From contig NZ_JACXAD010000002.1 of assembly GCF_014699115.1 (NCBI RefSeq), positions 186,001 through 250,000 of the forward strand: a stretch of 64,000 nt of DNA, read 5' to 3'. Positions within the stretch are counted from its first letter, which is position 1; each line of letters starts with the position of its first letter. The stretch is from Hymenobacter montanus. GTDB lineage: Bacteria; Bacteroidota; Bacteroidia; Cytophagales; Hymenobacteraceae. The translations under genes were made by a program, and so were the position numbers. This document shows positions 53,063 through 61,842 of the stretch, piece by piece. The notes under the pieces are model-generated. The model was not told where the DNA came from. It did no database searches and was given only the letters and a program-made list of their open reading frames with translations.

Positions 53063-53109
53063 CCTTATCATTGATAGCCAATTTTACATACTGGCTATCA
53101 ATGATAAGG
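53063..53109. promoter_or_regulatory. Perfect 18-bp inverted repeat ending at the helicase start
   Basis: CCTTATCATTGATAGCCA (53063-53080) and its exact complement (53092-53109) enclose 11 bases. The right arm ends AAGG two bases before the ATG at 53112. In RNA the stem would pair this Shine-Dalgarno-like AAGG and hold the start codon at its foot. Likely a translation-control hairpin or an operator. Confidence 0.75.
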
Positions 53110-53111
53110 TA

Positions 53112-55028
53112 ATGAGTAACCGACTGTATCCTTCATGGGAGCAACTGGATAAAATGCACAACCCCCTGACTCCCGGGGAGAAGGCGTTAATTCGTTATTT
53201 AGACCAGCATCTTCCTTCGGATTTGCAGTGGAACGATAAAATGCCTCTTGCTCATTATGGGGGCTGGCTCATATTCGCCCAACCGTATTTCAACGGAACC
53301 CGACCCGATATAGTAATCCTCAACCCTTCGGTCGGAATGGTGATTTACGAGGTCAAGGATTGGGATTTAGAGCTTTACTCCTGGCGAAATGGTGAGTTTT
53401 GCGTTACCACACCAAAAGGATATCAAGTAGTAAAAAGCCCGCTGAAACAAGCTCGGCATTACCGCGAAAAACTCATCAGTCAGTTGGTGCCAGAAATAGG
53501 CGAACAATTGGACCGGGAACAAAAACAATCCAATCAGCCAAGCTTTGGCTTAATTAAAACGGCCGTCTACTTTCACAAGAGCACCACACTGACGGCTCAA
53601 ATAATGTTTGCCCCGCCCAAGCGAAAGGACCAAACCGACCACCAAGCATCTATTGACCGAGCTAAGTTTTTCAAGAATGAGCCAGTGTTTGGGTTCGACA
53701 GCCTGACCTCGTCTCAACTTAGTCAAATTGTTCCTGATGTTGCTCGTACCGGTAGCTCCTACTGGCAGCCTCGTTGGAATGCAGAGGTGATTTTTTGGAT
53801 GCGGCCGCCATATCATAGCATCGAGCAAGGCACCCCCCTTACGCTAAGAGGTAATCAATATAAGGTGGCAGAACCTCGCTCCGGCCATCATCGCGCCCGC
53901 GGAGTAGCTGGCAGCGGCAAAACGCAGGCGTTAGCATATCGTGCAGCCAAACTTGCTTCGCAGGACCACGAGGTGCTAATAATCACTTATAATATCACGC
54001 TCTGGCATTATATCCACGACATGATAAAACGTGCACCCTTCGCGTTTTCAATGGAGCGGTTTACTCTGGTTCATTTTCACGGCTTTTGCAAAGACCGTCT
54101 CAACGAGCTCGGCAAAAAATGGCCTGAATCAAAAGGGTACGATGATATTCAACAGTTCTTTCAGACAGGCGTACCTAATGCAGTTATTCAAGCCATAAAT
54201 AATGCATCAGAAGAATTAATAAAATCATTGCCTAAATACAGCGCGGTACTCATCGACGAAGGCCAAGATTATTATTTTGAATGGTACGAACTGCTTACTC
54301 AGTACTTCCTGGATTCTCGCGACGAGCTTCTTGTTGTTTGCGATAAAAAGCAGAATATCTATGAGCGAGAGTTGCTGTGGCTTGACAAACGAGGAAATCG
54401 TAGCGGCGGCCTAGACAAATTTCGTGAGAACTACATTGACCTGAAAACGTCTTACCGTCTTCCTCAATCGATCGCGGAAATTACAAATGAATTCAGCGTA
54501 ACCTTCAACCTTAACCAGGACCTTCGGGCTATAAAGTCAACTGAGCAGCTTACGCTCCTCAATACGCAGCATATTGTATGGCTCAATATCAAAACTTTCC
54601 AGTGGCTTGAATATATCTACTTTGCATTTCTGCGGCTCAAGCATGCTGAATATCATCCATCAGATATAGTAATATTGCTTCCATCTCACGAGCTTGGTTT
54701 TGAGGCTGTGGATTTCTTTAATCAGAAGAAAATTCAAGTCAATCACGTCTTCGAAAGGGAGGACGAAAAGGGCTTTCATCCGAATAAGAAGGCCTTTTGG
54801 CCCGGTGATAGCCGACTTAAAATGTCTACCATTCACAGTTTTAAGGGGTGGGAATTAAAGAATATTGTGCTATTTATTCCCGAACACGCCCCTGAGTCAA
54901 ATGCTCAGCTGCATAGTATTGTGTACACTGCGCTAACCCGAACCCGTGAGAATTTAATAGTACTGAATTCTAACCATCTCTATCAGGAGTTTGGCGAGAA
55001 CTTACCAAAACATTGGAATAAGCAGTAG
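53112..55028 (+). CDS. NERD-domain SF1 (UvrD-like) helicase
   Basis: 638 residues from MSNRLYPSWEQLDKMHNPLT; an open frame upstream would read through the perfect hairpin and is less likely. N-terminal NERD nuclease-like domain: PGEKALIRYLDQHLP, PDIVILNPSVGMVIYEVKDW (D and E-x-K of the core). SF1 helicase from ~residue 245: Walker A GVAGSGKT (264-271), DEGQDYYFEW Walker B, SYRLPQSIAEI, STIHSFKGWELKNIVLF and YTALTRTRENLIVL. Predicted to unwind and cut DNA or RNA. AT-rich, stands alone beside tRNA-Asp, so probably acquired; NERD helicases occur in defence islands, but no partner is present here. Confidence 0.9.
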   Translation: MSNRLYPSWEQLDKMHNPLTPGEKALIRYLDQHLPSDLQWNDKMPLAHYGGWLIFAQPYFNGTRPDIVILNPSVGMVIYEVKDWDLELYSWRNGEFCVTTPKGYQVVKSPLKQARHYREKLISQLVPEIGEQLDREQKQSNQPSFGLIKTAVYFHKSTTLTAQIMFAPPKRKDQTDHQASIDRAKFFKNEPVFGFDSLTSSQLSQIVPDVARTGSSYWQPRWNAEVIFWMRPPYHSIEQGTPLTLRGNQYKVAEPRSGHHRARGVAGSGKTQALAYRAAKLASQDHEVLIITYNITLWHYIHDMIKRAPFAFSMERFTLVHFHGFCKDRLNELGKKWPESKGYDDIQQFFQTGVPNAVIQAINNASEELIKSLPKYSAVLIDEGQDYYFEWYELLTQYFLDSRDELLVVCDKKQNIYERELLWLDKRGNRSGGLDKFRENYIDLKTSYRLPQSIAEITNEFSVTFNLNQDLRAIKSTEQLTLLNTQHIVWLNIKTFQWLEYIYFAFLRLKHAEYHPSDIVILLPSHELGFEAVDFFNQKKIQVNHVFEREDEKGFHPNKKAFWPGDSRLKMSTIHSFKGWELKNIVLFIPEHAPESNAQLHSIVYTALTRTRENLIVLNSNHLYQEFGENLPKHWNKQ

Positions 55029-55075
55029 AAACTCAGTGAAAACATACCAACACCAAGTCCTGCCTAAAGTAACTT

Positions 55076-55100
55076 TATCGCTCCTGCCAGGGGAGCGATA
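55076..55100. terminator. Possible terminator hairpin after the helicase gene
   Basis: TATCGCTCC and GGAGCGATA form a 9-bp stem with a short loop, 48 bases past the stop codon. No T-tract follows, so it could instead be a processing signal. Confidence 0.35.
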
Positions 55101-55146
55101 GCTGGGATAATGAAATCTGTCCCCGTTGGCGCCCCCGACAACAAAA

Positions 55147-55180
55147 AACGCCCTGTAAGTACTTGACTTACAGGGCGTTT
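55147..55180 (-). terminator. Intrinsic terminator downstream of tRNA-Asp
   Basis: ACGCCCTGTAAG and CTTACAGGGCGT form a perfect 12-bp stem, followed on the minus strand by TTTTTTG. It lies ~15 bases past the tRNA 3' end. Confidence 0.85.
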
Positions 55181-55194
55181 TCACAAACGATTCG

Positions 55195-55268
55195 CGGTCT
55201 GGACGGGACTCGAACCCGCGACCTCCGCCGTGACAGGGCGGCATTCTAACCAACTGAACTACCAAACC
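55195..55268 (-). tRNA. tRNA-Asp (GUC)
   Basis: Minus strand. The acceptor stem GGTTTGG pairs with CCAGACC (one G-T pair). The D arm is GTTCAGTTGGTTAGAAT. The anticodon stem is CCGCC/GGCGG with loop CTGTCAC, anticodon GTC. The T arm GCGGGTTCGAGTCCCGT follows, then discriminator G; CCA is not encoded. Transcription ends at the hairpin 15 bases downstream. Confidence 0.96.
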
Positions 55269-55556
55269 GTTTGCCGGACGAAAAACGCGACTGTTTTCCG
55301 TTTTGGTGCTGCAAAGGTAGGGGAGAAAAATCGCGGCCTGCAAGCCAGGGCCGAAGTTTTTTCTGAAAACCACCGGTAGGGGAGGCTTGAGGGTTGTTTT
55401 TCAGGGTGATTAATTTTTACGCCGCGCCCCAACGGCGGATGTTTTACCTTTGCGCCCCGCTTTGGCTCCGGCTCCTGGTGGCGGGTCGCCGGTTCTCGCC
55501 CGGCCCGCCGCCCGCCGTGATTCTACCCTTACTTCCATCTGAAAAGACCCTCGTTC

Positions 55557-56504
55557 ATGCTCCTCGATTTTGAACAACCCATTGCCGCCCTCGAAGGCAA
55601 GCTCCTCGAAATGCAAAAGCTGGCCGACGAGAGCGGCGTCGACGTGAACGAGGCCGTGGCGGCGCTGCAAGCCAAAATCAAAGCCCTCAAAAAGGAAACC
55701 TACGCCAACCTTACCCGCTGGCAGCGGGTGCAGCTTTCGCGCCACCCCGACCGACCCTACACCCTCGACTACATCGAGGGCATGACCTCCACCTTCGTGG
55801 AGCTGCACGGCGACCGCACCGTGGGCGACGACAAGGCCATGGTCGGCGGCTTCGGCGAGCTCGACGGCCAGACCGTGATGTTCGTGGGCCAGCAAAAGGG
55901 CCACAACACCAAGCAGCGGCAGTACCGCAATTTCGGCATGCCCAACCCCGAGGGCTACCGCAAGGCCCTGCGCCTGATGAAGCTGGCCGAGAAGTTCAAC
56001 GTGCCCGTGGTCACGCTCATCGACACGCCCGGCGCCTTCCCCGGCCTCGAGGCCGAGGAGCGAGGGCAGGGCGAGGCCATTGCCCGCAACCTCAAGGAGA
56101 TGTTCATGCTGAAGGTGCCGGTTATCTGCGTCATCATCGGCGAAGGCGCCAGCGGCGGGGCCCTGGGCATTGCCATCGGCGACCGGGTGCTGATGCTGGA
56201 AAACACCTGGTACTCGGTTATTTCGCCCGAGTCGTGCAGCAGTATCCTGTGGCGCAGCTGGGACTACAAGGAGCAGGCCGCCGAGGCCCTCAGGCTCACG
56301 GCCATCGACATGCACCGCGCCGGCCTGGTCGATGGCATCGTGAAAGAGCCCCTGGGCGGCGCCCACACCGCCCCCGAGCAAATGATTTCCACCCTGAAAA
56401 CCACCCTGCTCAAAACCCTGAAGGAGCTCAATACCATTCCCGCCGAGGACCGCATCAGCCAGCGCATCGACAAGTTCTCGGCAATGGGCGTAGTGGTGGA
56501 ATGA
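55557..56504 (+). CDS. accA: Acetyl-CoA carboxylase carboxyltransferase, alpha subunit
   Basis: 315 residues. Transfers the carboxyl group from carboxybiotin to acetyl-CoA for fatty-acid synthesis, with AccD. Features: N-terminal helical region ([20 protein letters not shown]), [100 protein letters not shown] and [17 protein letters not shown]. The full-length family pattern is intact. TACCTTTG at 55445-55452 fits a -7 box ~105 bases upstream, but no good -33 match was seen. Low-complexity AT repeats lie between it and the next gene. Confidence 0.97.
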   Translation: MLLDFEQPIAALEGKLLEMQKLADESGVDVNEAVAALQAKIKALKKETYANLTRWQRVQLSRHPDRPYTLDYIEGMTSTFVELHGDRTVGDDKAMVGGFGELDGQTVMFVGQQKGHNTKQRQYRNFGMPNPEGYRKALRLMKLAEKFNVPVVTLIDTPGAFPGLEAEERGQGEAIARNLKEMFMLKVPVICVIIGEGASGGALGIAIGDRVLMLENTWYSVISPESCSSILWRSWDYKEQAAEALRLTAIDMHRAGLVDGIVKEPLGGAHTAPEQMISTLKTTLLKTLKELNTIPAEDRISQRIDKFSAMGVVVE

Positions 56505-56602
56505 AATTAAAAATTAGGAATTAAAAATTAAAAATAGACAGCGTGGTGTGATGCCCGCAATCATCCTTTTTAATTTTTCACTTTTAATTTTTAATTAATA
56601 AA
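56505..56602. repeat. AT-rich palindromic spacer between accA and the MBL gene
   Basis: AATTAAAAATTAAAAATAG and [24 protein letters not shown] arms face each other around a GC-containing centre. The same kind of repeat is at 59975-60048. No T-tract terminator; probably a dispersed element. Confidence 0.6.
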
Positions 56603-57451
56603 ATGACCATCCATACCCTCGACACCGGTTTGTTCAAGCTCGACGGCGGCGCCATGTTCGGCGTGGTGCCCAAGAGCATGTGGCAGAAGCTGAACCCGCC
56701 CGATGCCAACAACATGTGCACCTGGGCCCTGCGCTGCCTGCTGATTGAAGACGGTGGCCGGCTGCTGCTGATCGACAACGGCATCGGCGACAAGCAGGAC
56801 GAGAAGTTTCGCGGGCACTTCTACCTGCACGGCGACGATACCCTGGAAAAGTCGCTGCGGAAGCGGGGGTTCACCAGCGCCGACGTCACCGACGTTTTCC
56901 TCACCCACCTGCATTTCGACCACTGCGGGGGCTCGGTGCGGCGCCGGCCCGACGGGGGGCTGGAGCTGGCGTTTCCGAACGCGACGTACTGGAGCAACGA
57001 GGACCACTGGAACTGGGCCGTAACGCCCAACCCGCGCGAGAAAGCCAGCTTCCTGCGGGAAAACATCCTGCCCATCCAGGAAAGCGGCCACTTGCAGTTC
57101 GTGGAGGCGCAGGGGGGCGTGCCGGCTGCCCTGCCGCAGTTCGGCGAAATCATCCGGGCCGACGGGCACACCGAGAAGATGATGGTACCGCTGATGCGGT
57201 ATAAAGGCCGGACGCTGGCGTTCATGGCCGATCTGCTGCCTAGTGCCGGCCACATTCCGCTGCCCTACGTGATGAGCTACGACATGCGCCCGCTCGTTAC
57301 CATGGCTGAAAAGGGAGCCGTGCTCCGCCGTGCGGCCGACGAAAACTGGGTGCTGCTGCTCGAACACGACCCCACCCACGAAGCCTGCACCGTGCAGCAC
57401 ACCGACAAAGGCGTGCGCCTGGCCGAAACCCTGCGCCTGGCCGATTTGTAA
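56603..57451 (+). CDS. MBL-fold metallo-hydrolase
   Basis: 282 residues. The N-terminus is MTIHTLDTGLFKLDGGAMFG; the metal motif HLHFDHCGG sits near residue 105, with YLVDNGI-like LIDNGIGDKQDEKFRG before it. Later come ATYWSNEDHWNWAV and HIPLPYVMSYDMRPLVTMAE with the acidic metal ligand, then ENWVLLLEHDPTHEACTVQH. Two-zinc hydrolase; substrates in this branch include lactones and thioesters, and none can be named here. ~99 AT-rich bases separate it from accA on the same strand. Confidence 0.88.
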   Translation: MTIHTLDTGLFKLDGGAMFGVVPKSMWQKLNPPDANNMCTWALRCLLIEDGGRLLLIDNGIGDKQDEKFRGHFYLHGDDTLEKSLRKRGFTSADVTDVFLTHLHFDHCGGSVRRRPDGGLELAFPNATYWSNEDHWNWAVTPNPREKASFLRENILPIQESGHLQFVEAQGGVPAALPQFGEIIRADGHTEKMMVPLMRYKGRTLAFMADLLPSAGHIPLPYVMSYDMRPLVTMAEKGAVLRRAADENWVLLLEHDPTHEACTVQHTDKGVRLAETLRLADL

Positions 57452-57652
57452 GCCCGGAATTGGTTGTGGCGGCCGTTTTTGCGTATGGCGAAATGCGGGG
57501 GCCGCTTGCGGCCCGCCCGGCAACCAGTGTTCCCGAACCGAAGTAATTGGTTCACGAACATCGGCCGGGAGTAGGAGAGGGCTCCCCGGCCGCAACCGCT
57601 TACCATTCGGCCGGCTGCTTATTGCTGGCGGCGTCCTTAAACACCGAACAAC

Positions 57653-58417
57653 ATGGTCCAGCTTGGGTTGGCATTATCTGGGGGAGGAGCACGCGGGATT
57701 GCGCATTTGGGCGTGCTGGCCGCGCTCGACGAGCTGCAACTGCCGGTAGCCCAGCTGGCGGGCGTGAGCTCCGGGGCGATTGCGAGCGTGTTTTACGCGG
57801 CCGGCTTCGCCCCCCGCGAAGTGCTGCGCCTGCTGCTGTCCACCAACTTGTTTCGCCTGACCCGGCCGGCCTTCAGCCGGTTTGGCCTGCTGCACCTCGA
57901 TGCAGTGGCCGAGCTGATTACCCGGCAGTTGGGCTCCACGGCCAACTTCGAAGACCTGAGCCGGCCGCTTACGCTGGTGGCCACCGACCTGCTGGCCGGC
58001 GAGTCGGTCTACTTCAGCTCCGGGCCCCTGGTGCCGCCGCTGCTGGCCTCTTCGGCGGTGCCCATCGTGTACCGGCCCGTGGATTACCAGGGCCGGCAGC
58101 TGGTCGACGGCGGCCTGCTCAACAACTTGCCGGTGGAGCCCCTGCTGGGCCACGACGACCTGCGCGTGGTAGGCGTGCACTGCAACCCCGTCAACCCCGA
58201 AGCCCACATTCCCAACTTCCGGCGGCTGGTGGAGCGCACGCTGCAGCTGGCCATCAATGCCAACACGGCCGCCCGCAAAAGCCAGTGCCACCTGTTGCTC
58301 GAACCGCCCGAGCTGCGTCATTTCCGGCCCCTGAGCTACAAGCACGGAGCCGAGCTGTTCGACATCGGCTATCGCTACACCCTGGGCCAGGCCGCGGCCC
58401 TGCACGCGCTGTTTTAG
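57653..58417 (+). CDS. Patatin-like phospholipase
   Basis: 254 residues from MVQLGLALSGGGARG. The oxyanion box GGGARGIAHLGVLAAL is followed by the nucleophile elbow GVSSG (Ser39) and the DGG motif in LVDGGLLNNLPVEPLLGHDD. This is the bacterial patatin fold (ExoU/RssA-like) with lipid acyl-hydrolase activity. It has no signal peptide, so it likely acts in the cytoplasm or on the inner membrane. The next gene on the same strand, ~110 bases away, is a lysophosphatidate-type acyltransferase, so the two could remodel phospholipids together. Confidence 0.93.
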   Translation: MVQLGLALSGGGARGIAHLGVLAALDELQLPVAQLAGVSSGAIASVFYAAGFAPREVLRLLLSTNLFRLTRPAFSRFGLLHLDAVAELITRQLGSTANFEDLSRPLTLVATDLLAGESVYFSSGPLVPPLLASSAVPIVYRPVDYQGRQLVDGGLLNNLPVEPLLGHDDLRVVGVHCNPVNPEAHIPNFRRLVERTLQLAINANTAARKSQCHLLLEPPELRHFRPLSYKHGAELFDIGYRYTLGQAAALHALF

Positions 58418-58527
58418 CGCGCGTGGGCTGGCGCTTCGCCGACAGAGCCCATCTTTGTGCCTCGCTGCCGCGGTTTGCGAGCGAGTAACTCATTTCTCTT
58501 TCCCCTTAACTCATTCCTTACGCTCCG

Positions 58528-59100
58528 ATGCCCGCCCGCAAGACTTCTACTTTCTGGTACTACATGGCCAAATTCGTATTTTGGGTGGGCGGCTGGCACC
58601 TGGGCGAAATTGCCAACCCGGAAATCAGGAAAAGCATGATGATTGCGGCCCCGCACACCAGCAACTGGGATCTGATCATCGCCCGGGCCGCCTTCTACCT
58701 CATGGACGTGGACGTGCGCTTCACCGTGAAAAAGGAGTGGACCGAGCACTGGGCGCTCGGCTGGCTGGTGCGCGCCATTGGCGGCCTGCCCGTCGACCGC
58801 AGCAAAAACAACAGCCTCGTGGACGGCATGGTGAAGCTCTTCGACCAGCACGACGAGCTCGTCATCCTCATCACCCCGGAAGGTACCCGGGCCTACCAGC
58901 CGCGCTGGCGCAAGGGCTATTACTACGCCGCCCTGGGCGCGCACGTGCCCATCCGCCTGGGCTACCTCGATTACCGCCTCAAGGAAGCCGGCATTGGCGC
59001 TCCCGTGTACCCGACTGGCGACTACGAGGCCGACGAAGCCAAAATCAAGGCCTACTACCGCACCAAAACCGGGCGCTTTCCCGAGCAGGGCGTGCGTTAA
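58528..59100 (+). CDS. PlsC-like acyltransferase
   Basis: 190 residues. The acceptor/donor site motif is PHTSNWD (His43, Asp48, the HxxxxD form), followed by FTVKKEWTEHWALGWLVRAI, GGLPVDRSKNN, FDQHDELVILITPEGTR (the block III PEGTR) and KGYYYAALGAHVPIRLGYLD. The protein is shorter than full PlsC (about 240) but has all catalytic blocks. It probably acylates a lysophospholipid or related acceptor. The neighbouring patatin supplies a matching hydrolase. Confidence 0.92.
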   Translation: MPARKTSTFWYYMAKFVFWVGGWHLGEIANPEIRKSMMIAAPHTSNWDLIIARAAFYLMDVDVRFTVKKEWTEHWALGWLVRAIGGLPVDRSKNNSLVDGMVKLFDQHDELVILITPEGTRAYQPRWRKGYYYAALGAHVPIRLGYLDYRLKEAGIGAPVYPTGDYEADEAKIKAYYRTKTGRFPEQGVR

Positions 59101-59136
59101 CCCCGCGTGTTCGCCGGCTGGCCTTATCTTCCGGTC

Positions 59137-59661
59137 ATGGATAAATTAATCCCCCTATTCTGGATACTCTTTGCCATTGGCAGCGTCGTATTCCGCATAA
59201 TCAAAAAGATGCGGGAAAACAGCGTCCGCGAAAGCCAGGAGCGGCCCCGGCGCCCGGGTGGAGCGGTGCCCGAGCTGCCCAAGGCCACTTTCGAGGAACT
59301 GCTCCGACAGATGCAGGCCCGCAACGCCCCCGCCCCGGCTCCGGTCGAACGTACTCCGGGGGGCCGTTCCATGCCGCACGAGGTAGCCCGCCCCGCGCAG
59401 TCGCAGGAACGAACCGTTCTGCGGCAAACTTCCCTGGAAGCACCCGCCACCGCCAAGCCGCACAATGCGCCCGCGCCCCCCGCCCGCCGGTCGTCGGGCC
59501 TGCCCCGGGCCTCGGCCAAGGCTCCCATACTGCCCCCGACTGGGCCCTCCGCCCCCGTCTCCACCCCGTCCGTGAACCAAACCGTGCGCCAGCTGCTGCG
59601 TCGGCCCGAAAGCGTGCGCGCGGCTTTTGTGCTCAGCGAGATACTGCAGCGCAAATACTAG
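59137..59661 (+). CDS. Small membrane-anchored Pro/Ala-rich protein
   Basis: 174 residues from MDKLIPLFWILFAIGSVVFR. One N-terminal transmembrane segment (LIPLFWILFAIGSVVFRIIK) is followed by a basic, unstructured-looking tail with many Pro, Arg, Ala and Ser (RPRRPGGAVPELPKATFEEL) and a compact C-terminal helix (VRQLLRRPESVRAAFVLSEI). No known domain. It follows the acyltransferase by 36 bases, so probably part of the same transcript, and may recruit or tether it. Confidence 0.7.
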   Translation: MDKLIPLFWILFAIGSVVFRIIKKMRENSVRESQERPRRPGGAVPELPKATFEELLRQMQARNAPAPAPVERTPGGRSMPHEVARPAQSQERTVLRQTSLEAPATAKPHNAPAPPARRSSGLPRASAKAPILPPTGPSAPVSTPSVNQTVRQLLRRPESVRAAFVLSEILQRKY

Positions 59662-60101
59662 CGCAGTTTCCAAGTCGGGGTAGTAAGCAGTTCCGTGTGC
59701 TTGTCGCCTGGCTCCCCTCCTGCGGCTGCGCGCATGAAACCAACTGGGGTCGTACCCGGTAGGGCCGGCTCCGTAGGCCCGGCGAGGTTTCAGCAGTTGC
59801 TCTCTTTATACTGACTTAAGAATCGTGCTTAGCCTATCCGGACGGACTTGCCCGACATCCTCTGTCCTAAGCCCGGGCGGCCCATTTTAGTGCTTATGCT
59901 ACTAGCCTTACGTGCAGCCGGCAAGAGGCTGTGCCGGTTTTGCTTGACCTAGAGCAGTTTTCGCATAGGAGAAGGAATTAAAAATTAAAAATGAAGAATT
60001 AAAAAATTGACCAACAGATTTTTAATTCTTCATTTTTAATTCCTAAAAAACGGTACACGGACTTGAGAACCGCTCTAGGTCTTGCTGTGGCTGCGTGAAG
60101 G
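59662..60101. other. Intergenic with dispersed and inverted repeats
   Basis: No gene. It holds a ~80-bp GC-rich repeat (59710-59790) that recurs inverted at 61612-61694, the AT-rich palindrome AGGAATTAAAAATTAAAAAT / TTTTTAATTCTTCATTTTTA near 59973-60046, and the segment GTACACGG..CTCTAGGTC (60053-60081), which recurs directly at 61703-61731. Confidence 0.6.
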
Positions 60102-61406
60102 CTACCGCAGCGGCGTAGGCAACTTAAAGAAGTAGATACGGTTAACATCGACTTTACCTGTAGCGGGCAGGGTCTTAGGAGCGAAGCTGTTAGCTCCATT
60201 GTCTACCACCCCAAAGTCGTCGTCATTCGACACGGCTAGCAAGTCCCGGCCGATGAGGGCTAGGCCCTCGGCTTTGTCGTGCGGGTACACCGGGGAAGTA
60301 GCGGAAAGCAGGTCGAGCACCAACGTTTTCCTTACCGGCACCACGCCGGCGGCTGTCAGGCCCGCTGGGTCCTTCAGCTGCTCCACGGTCAGGCCGTTGT
60401 AGAGCTTGCCGCTGGTCGTGTTGGCGGCATCCGAAATATCCGTTGCGCCCGCCAGGTCAAACTGGTACACGCGCTTGAAGGTGGCCGGCGAGGTGCTGTT
60501 GCCGCCGTACAGCCCGTCGCGCTCCAGAGCCAGAAACGACGTGCTGCTGATGGCTGCAATCTCGCTGCAACCCGTCAGGCTGGCGTTTTCCATCAGGTAG
60601 GCATACTGCCGAGTAGCGCCGGTGGCGAGGTCAAACAGCAGGACGCGCAGCACCCTTGAACCGTTTACCGCCGCCGCCGAGGGGTTGTGGAGCGGCGATT
60701 GCATTAGGCCAACCAGCGTTTTGCCGTCGGGGGTGAGGGTGAGGCCCTCCATGCCCCGGTTCGGGCGACGGCGGGCCAGCACCAACGGCAGGGCCCGTCC
60801 ACCCTGCCCAGTGCCGAAGGGATTGATGCGTTCCAGCTGCTTGCCCGTCGCGTCGAAGTGGGCGATGTGCGGCCCGTATTCATCGCTTATCCAGAACGTG
60901 CCATCAGCGGCCAGCACCAGCCCTTCCGAATCGAGGCCGTCGGCGCTGGTACCCAGCAGTTGGCCGTTGATGTCGTAGGCAATTTCGCCGGTATTGCCCT
61001 GGCCAGTCGGGTTGGGCAGGCCCGTGAGGAGTTGGCCAGCAGCGTTCTTTAGCAGAATGGTTTGTTCCAGGACCAACTGATTGTCCTTCAGCCGGAACTT
61101 GCCAATTTGGGGCGTAAAATCCGCTTTGCCGAAGATAATAGAGCTGGCCGCGGTACCAGCAGCGTTAGGTCCGCGGTCGGTGAGCAAGTAAAAGACGCGG
61201 GCATCGTTCGGATCGGCCGCCAGCGCGGAGCCGAACCCCCCGTTGTAGAGCACCGTGCCATTGGGAGCCGTCGATAGCGTCCTGGGGCTAGCAGCCTCCG
61301 CATAGGCCGGGTAAGTTACCGCGGCATCCGGGGTCTCCTCATCCTTATGGCAGCCAGGGAAGACCATGCCGCCAGCCAGCAGGGCCAGTACGTATCGGTT
61401 AAGCAT
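60102..61406 (-). CDS. Phytase-like (esterase-like) lipoprotein
   Basis: 434 residues from MLNRYVLALLAGGMVFPGCH, a lipoprotein signal with a Cys at position 19; the upstream in-frame ATG adds six residues. It belongs to the esterase-like phytase family: AADPNDARVFYLLTDRGPNA (TDRG loop), LDSEGLVLAADGTFWISDEY (E-G-L and SDEYGP), MEGLTLTPDGKTLVGLMQSP, AISSTSFLALERDGLYGG and YPHDKAEGLALIGRDLLAVS. A calcium-dependent propeller with phosphatase or esterase activity is expected in the outer leaflet or periplasm. It is flanked by inverted copies of a dispersed repeat. Confidence 0.85.
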   Translation of the reverse strand: MLNRYVLALLAGGMVFPGCHKDEETPDAAVTYPAYAEAASPRTLSTAPNGTVLYNGGFGSALAADPNDARVFYLLTDRGPNAAGTAASSIIFGKADFTPQIGKFRLKDNQLVLEQTILLKNAAGQLLTGLPNPTGQGNTGEIAYDINGQLLGTSADGLDSEGLVLAADGTFWISDEYGPHIAHFDATGKQLERINPFGTGQGGRALPLVLARRRPNRGMEGLTLTPDGKTLVGLMQSPLHNPSAAAVNGSRVLRVLLFDLATGATRQYAYLMENASLTGCSEIAAISSTSFLALERDGLYGGNSTSPATFKRVYQFDLAGATDISDAANTTSGKLYNGLTVEQLKDPAGLTAAGVVPVRKTLVLDLLSATSPVYPHDKAEGLALIGRDLLAVSNDDDFGVVDNGANSFAPKTLPATGKVDVNRIYFFKLPTPLR

Positions 61407-61732
61407 TTTGCAAGAAATAGGCAAGGATTATTCTGCAAAGCTTGACCAGCTACATTACCTCATCATTGCGGAAAAGCTATTTTTTAGCGGGGAGCATCAG
61501 CGAAGCTTTCGACCGATCAGGCCACCGGAAAATAACTTTCGCCGCGGCGCCGAACGATTCTACACCTTAAAATAGCAGTTTTCAGCTCCGTGTACCGGGC
61601 GCAGCCGGGAAAACCTCACGAGACCCCTACGGGGCCAACCCTACCGGGTACGACCCCGGTTCGCGGGAGGCGCGAAGCCCCAAGAGGGGAGCCTGACGGC
61701 GGGTACACGGACCAGGAAACGGCTCTAGGTCA
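61407..61732. other. Intergenic with an inverted repeat copy
   Basis: 61585-61710 carries the second copy of the ~80-bp repeat inside terminal inverted sequences (CCGTGTACCGGGCG and CGGCGGGTACACGG), i.e. a small MITE-like element. The DNA ends in the GTACACGG..CTCTAGGTC segment. Confidence 0.55.
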
Positions 61733-61842
61733 CTAAAATTCTAGCCCCGTACCCAGCGCATCATCAGCGCTTTTGGTCATAAAATGGGCTTGGTAGCCAA
61801 TGGTCGTTTGAATGTTGCTATGCCGGTAAAGCTTCCGCGGCA
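61733..61842 (-). pseudogene. C-terminal tail of a tyrosine recombinase/integrase
   Basis: Reads RKLYRHSNIQTTIGYQAHFM, TKSADDALGTGLEF and a stop. The pattern xxLGHSNIQTTxxYxxxFxxKxxDxAL is the end of phage/transposon integrases, including the catalytic Tyr. Only ~35 codons remain and the arm-binding and core domains are missing. It ends next to the DUF4159 gene stop. Confidence 0.7.

Noticed and set aside
53007..53111. Upstream start for the NERD helicase
   Set aside because: It would read through a perfect inverted repeat and adds residues outside the NERD pattern; ATG at 53112 preferred.
55002..55373. 123-codon minus-strand frame across tRNA-Asp
   Set aside because: It is the translation of the tRNA and its terminator.
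57547..58488. 313-codon frame overlapping the patatin gene
   Set aside because: Arg/Ala/Pro-rich shadow of the patatin frame, which has all catalytic motifs.
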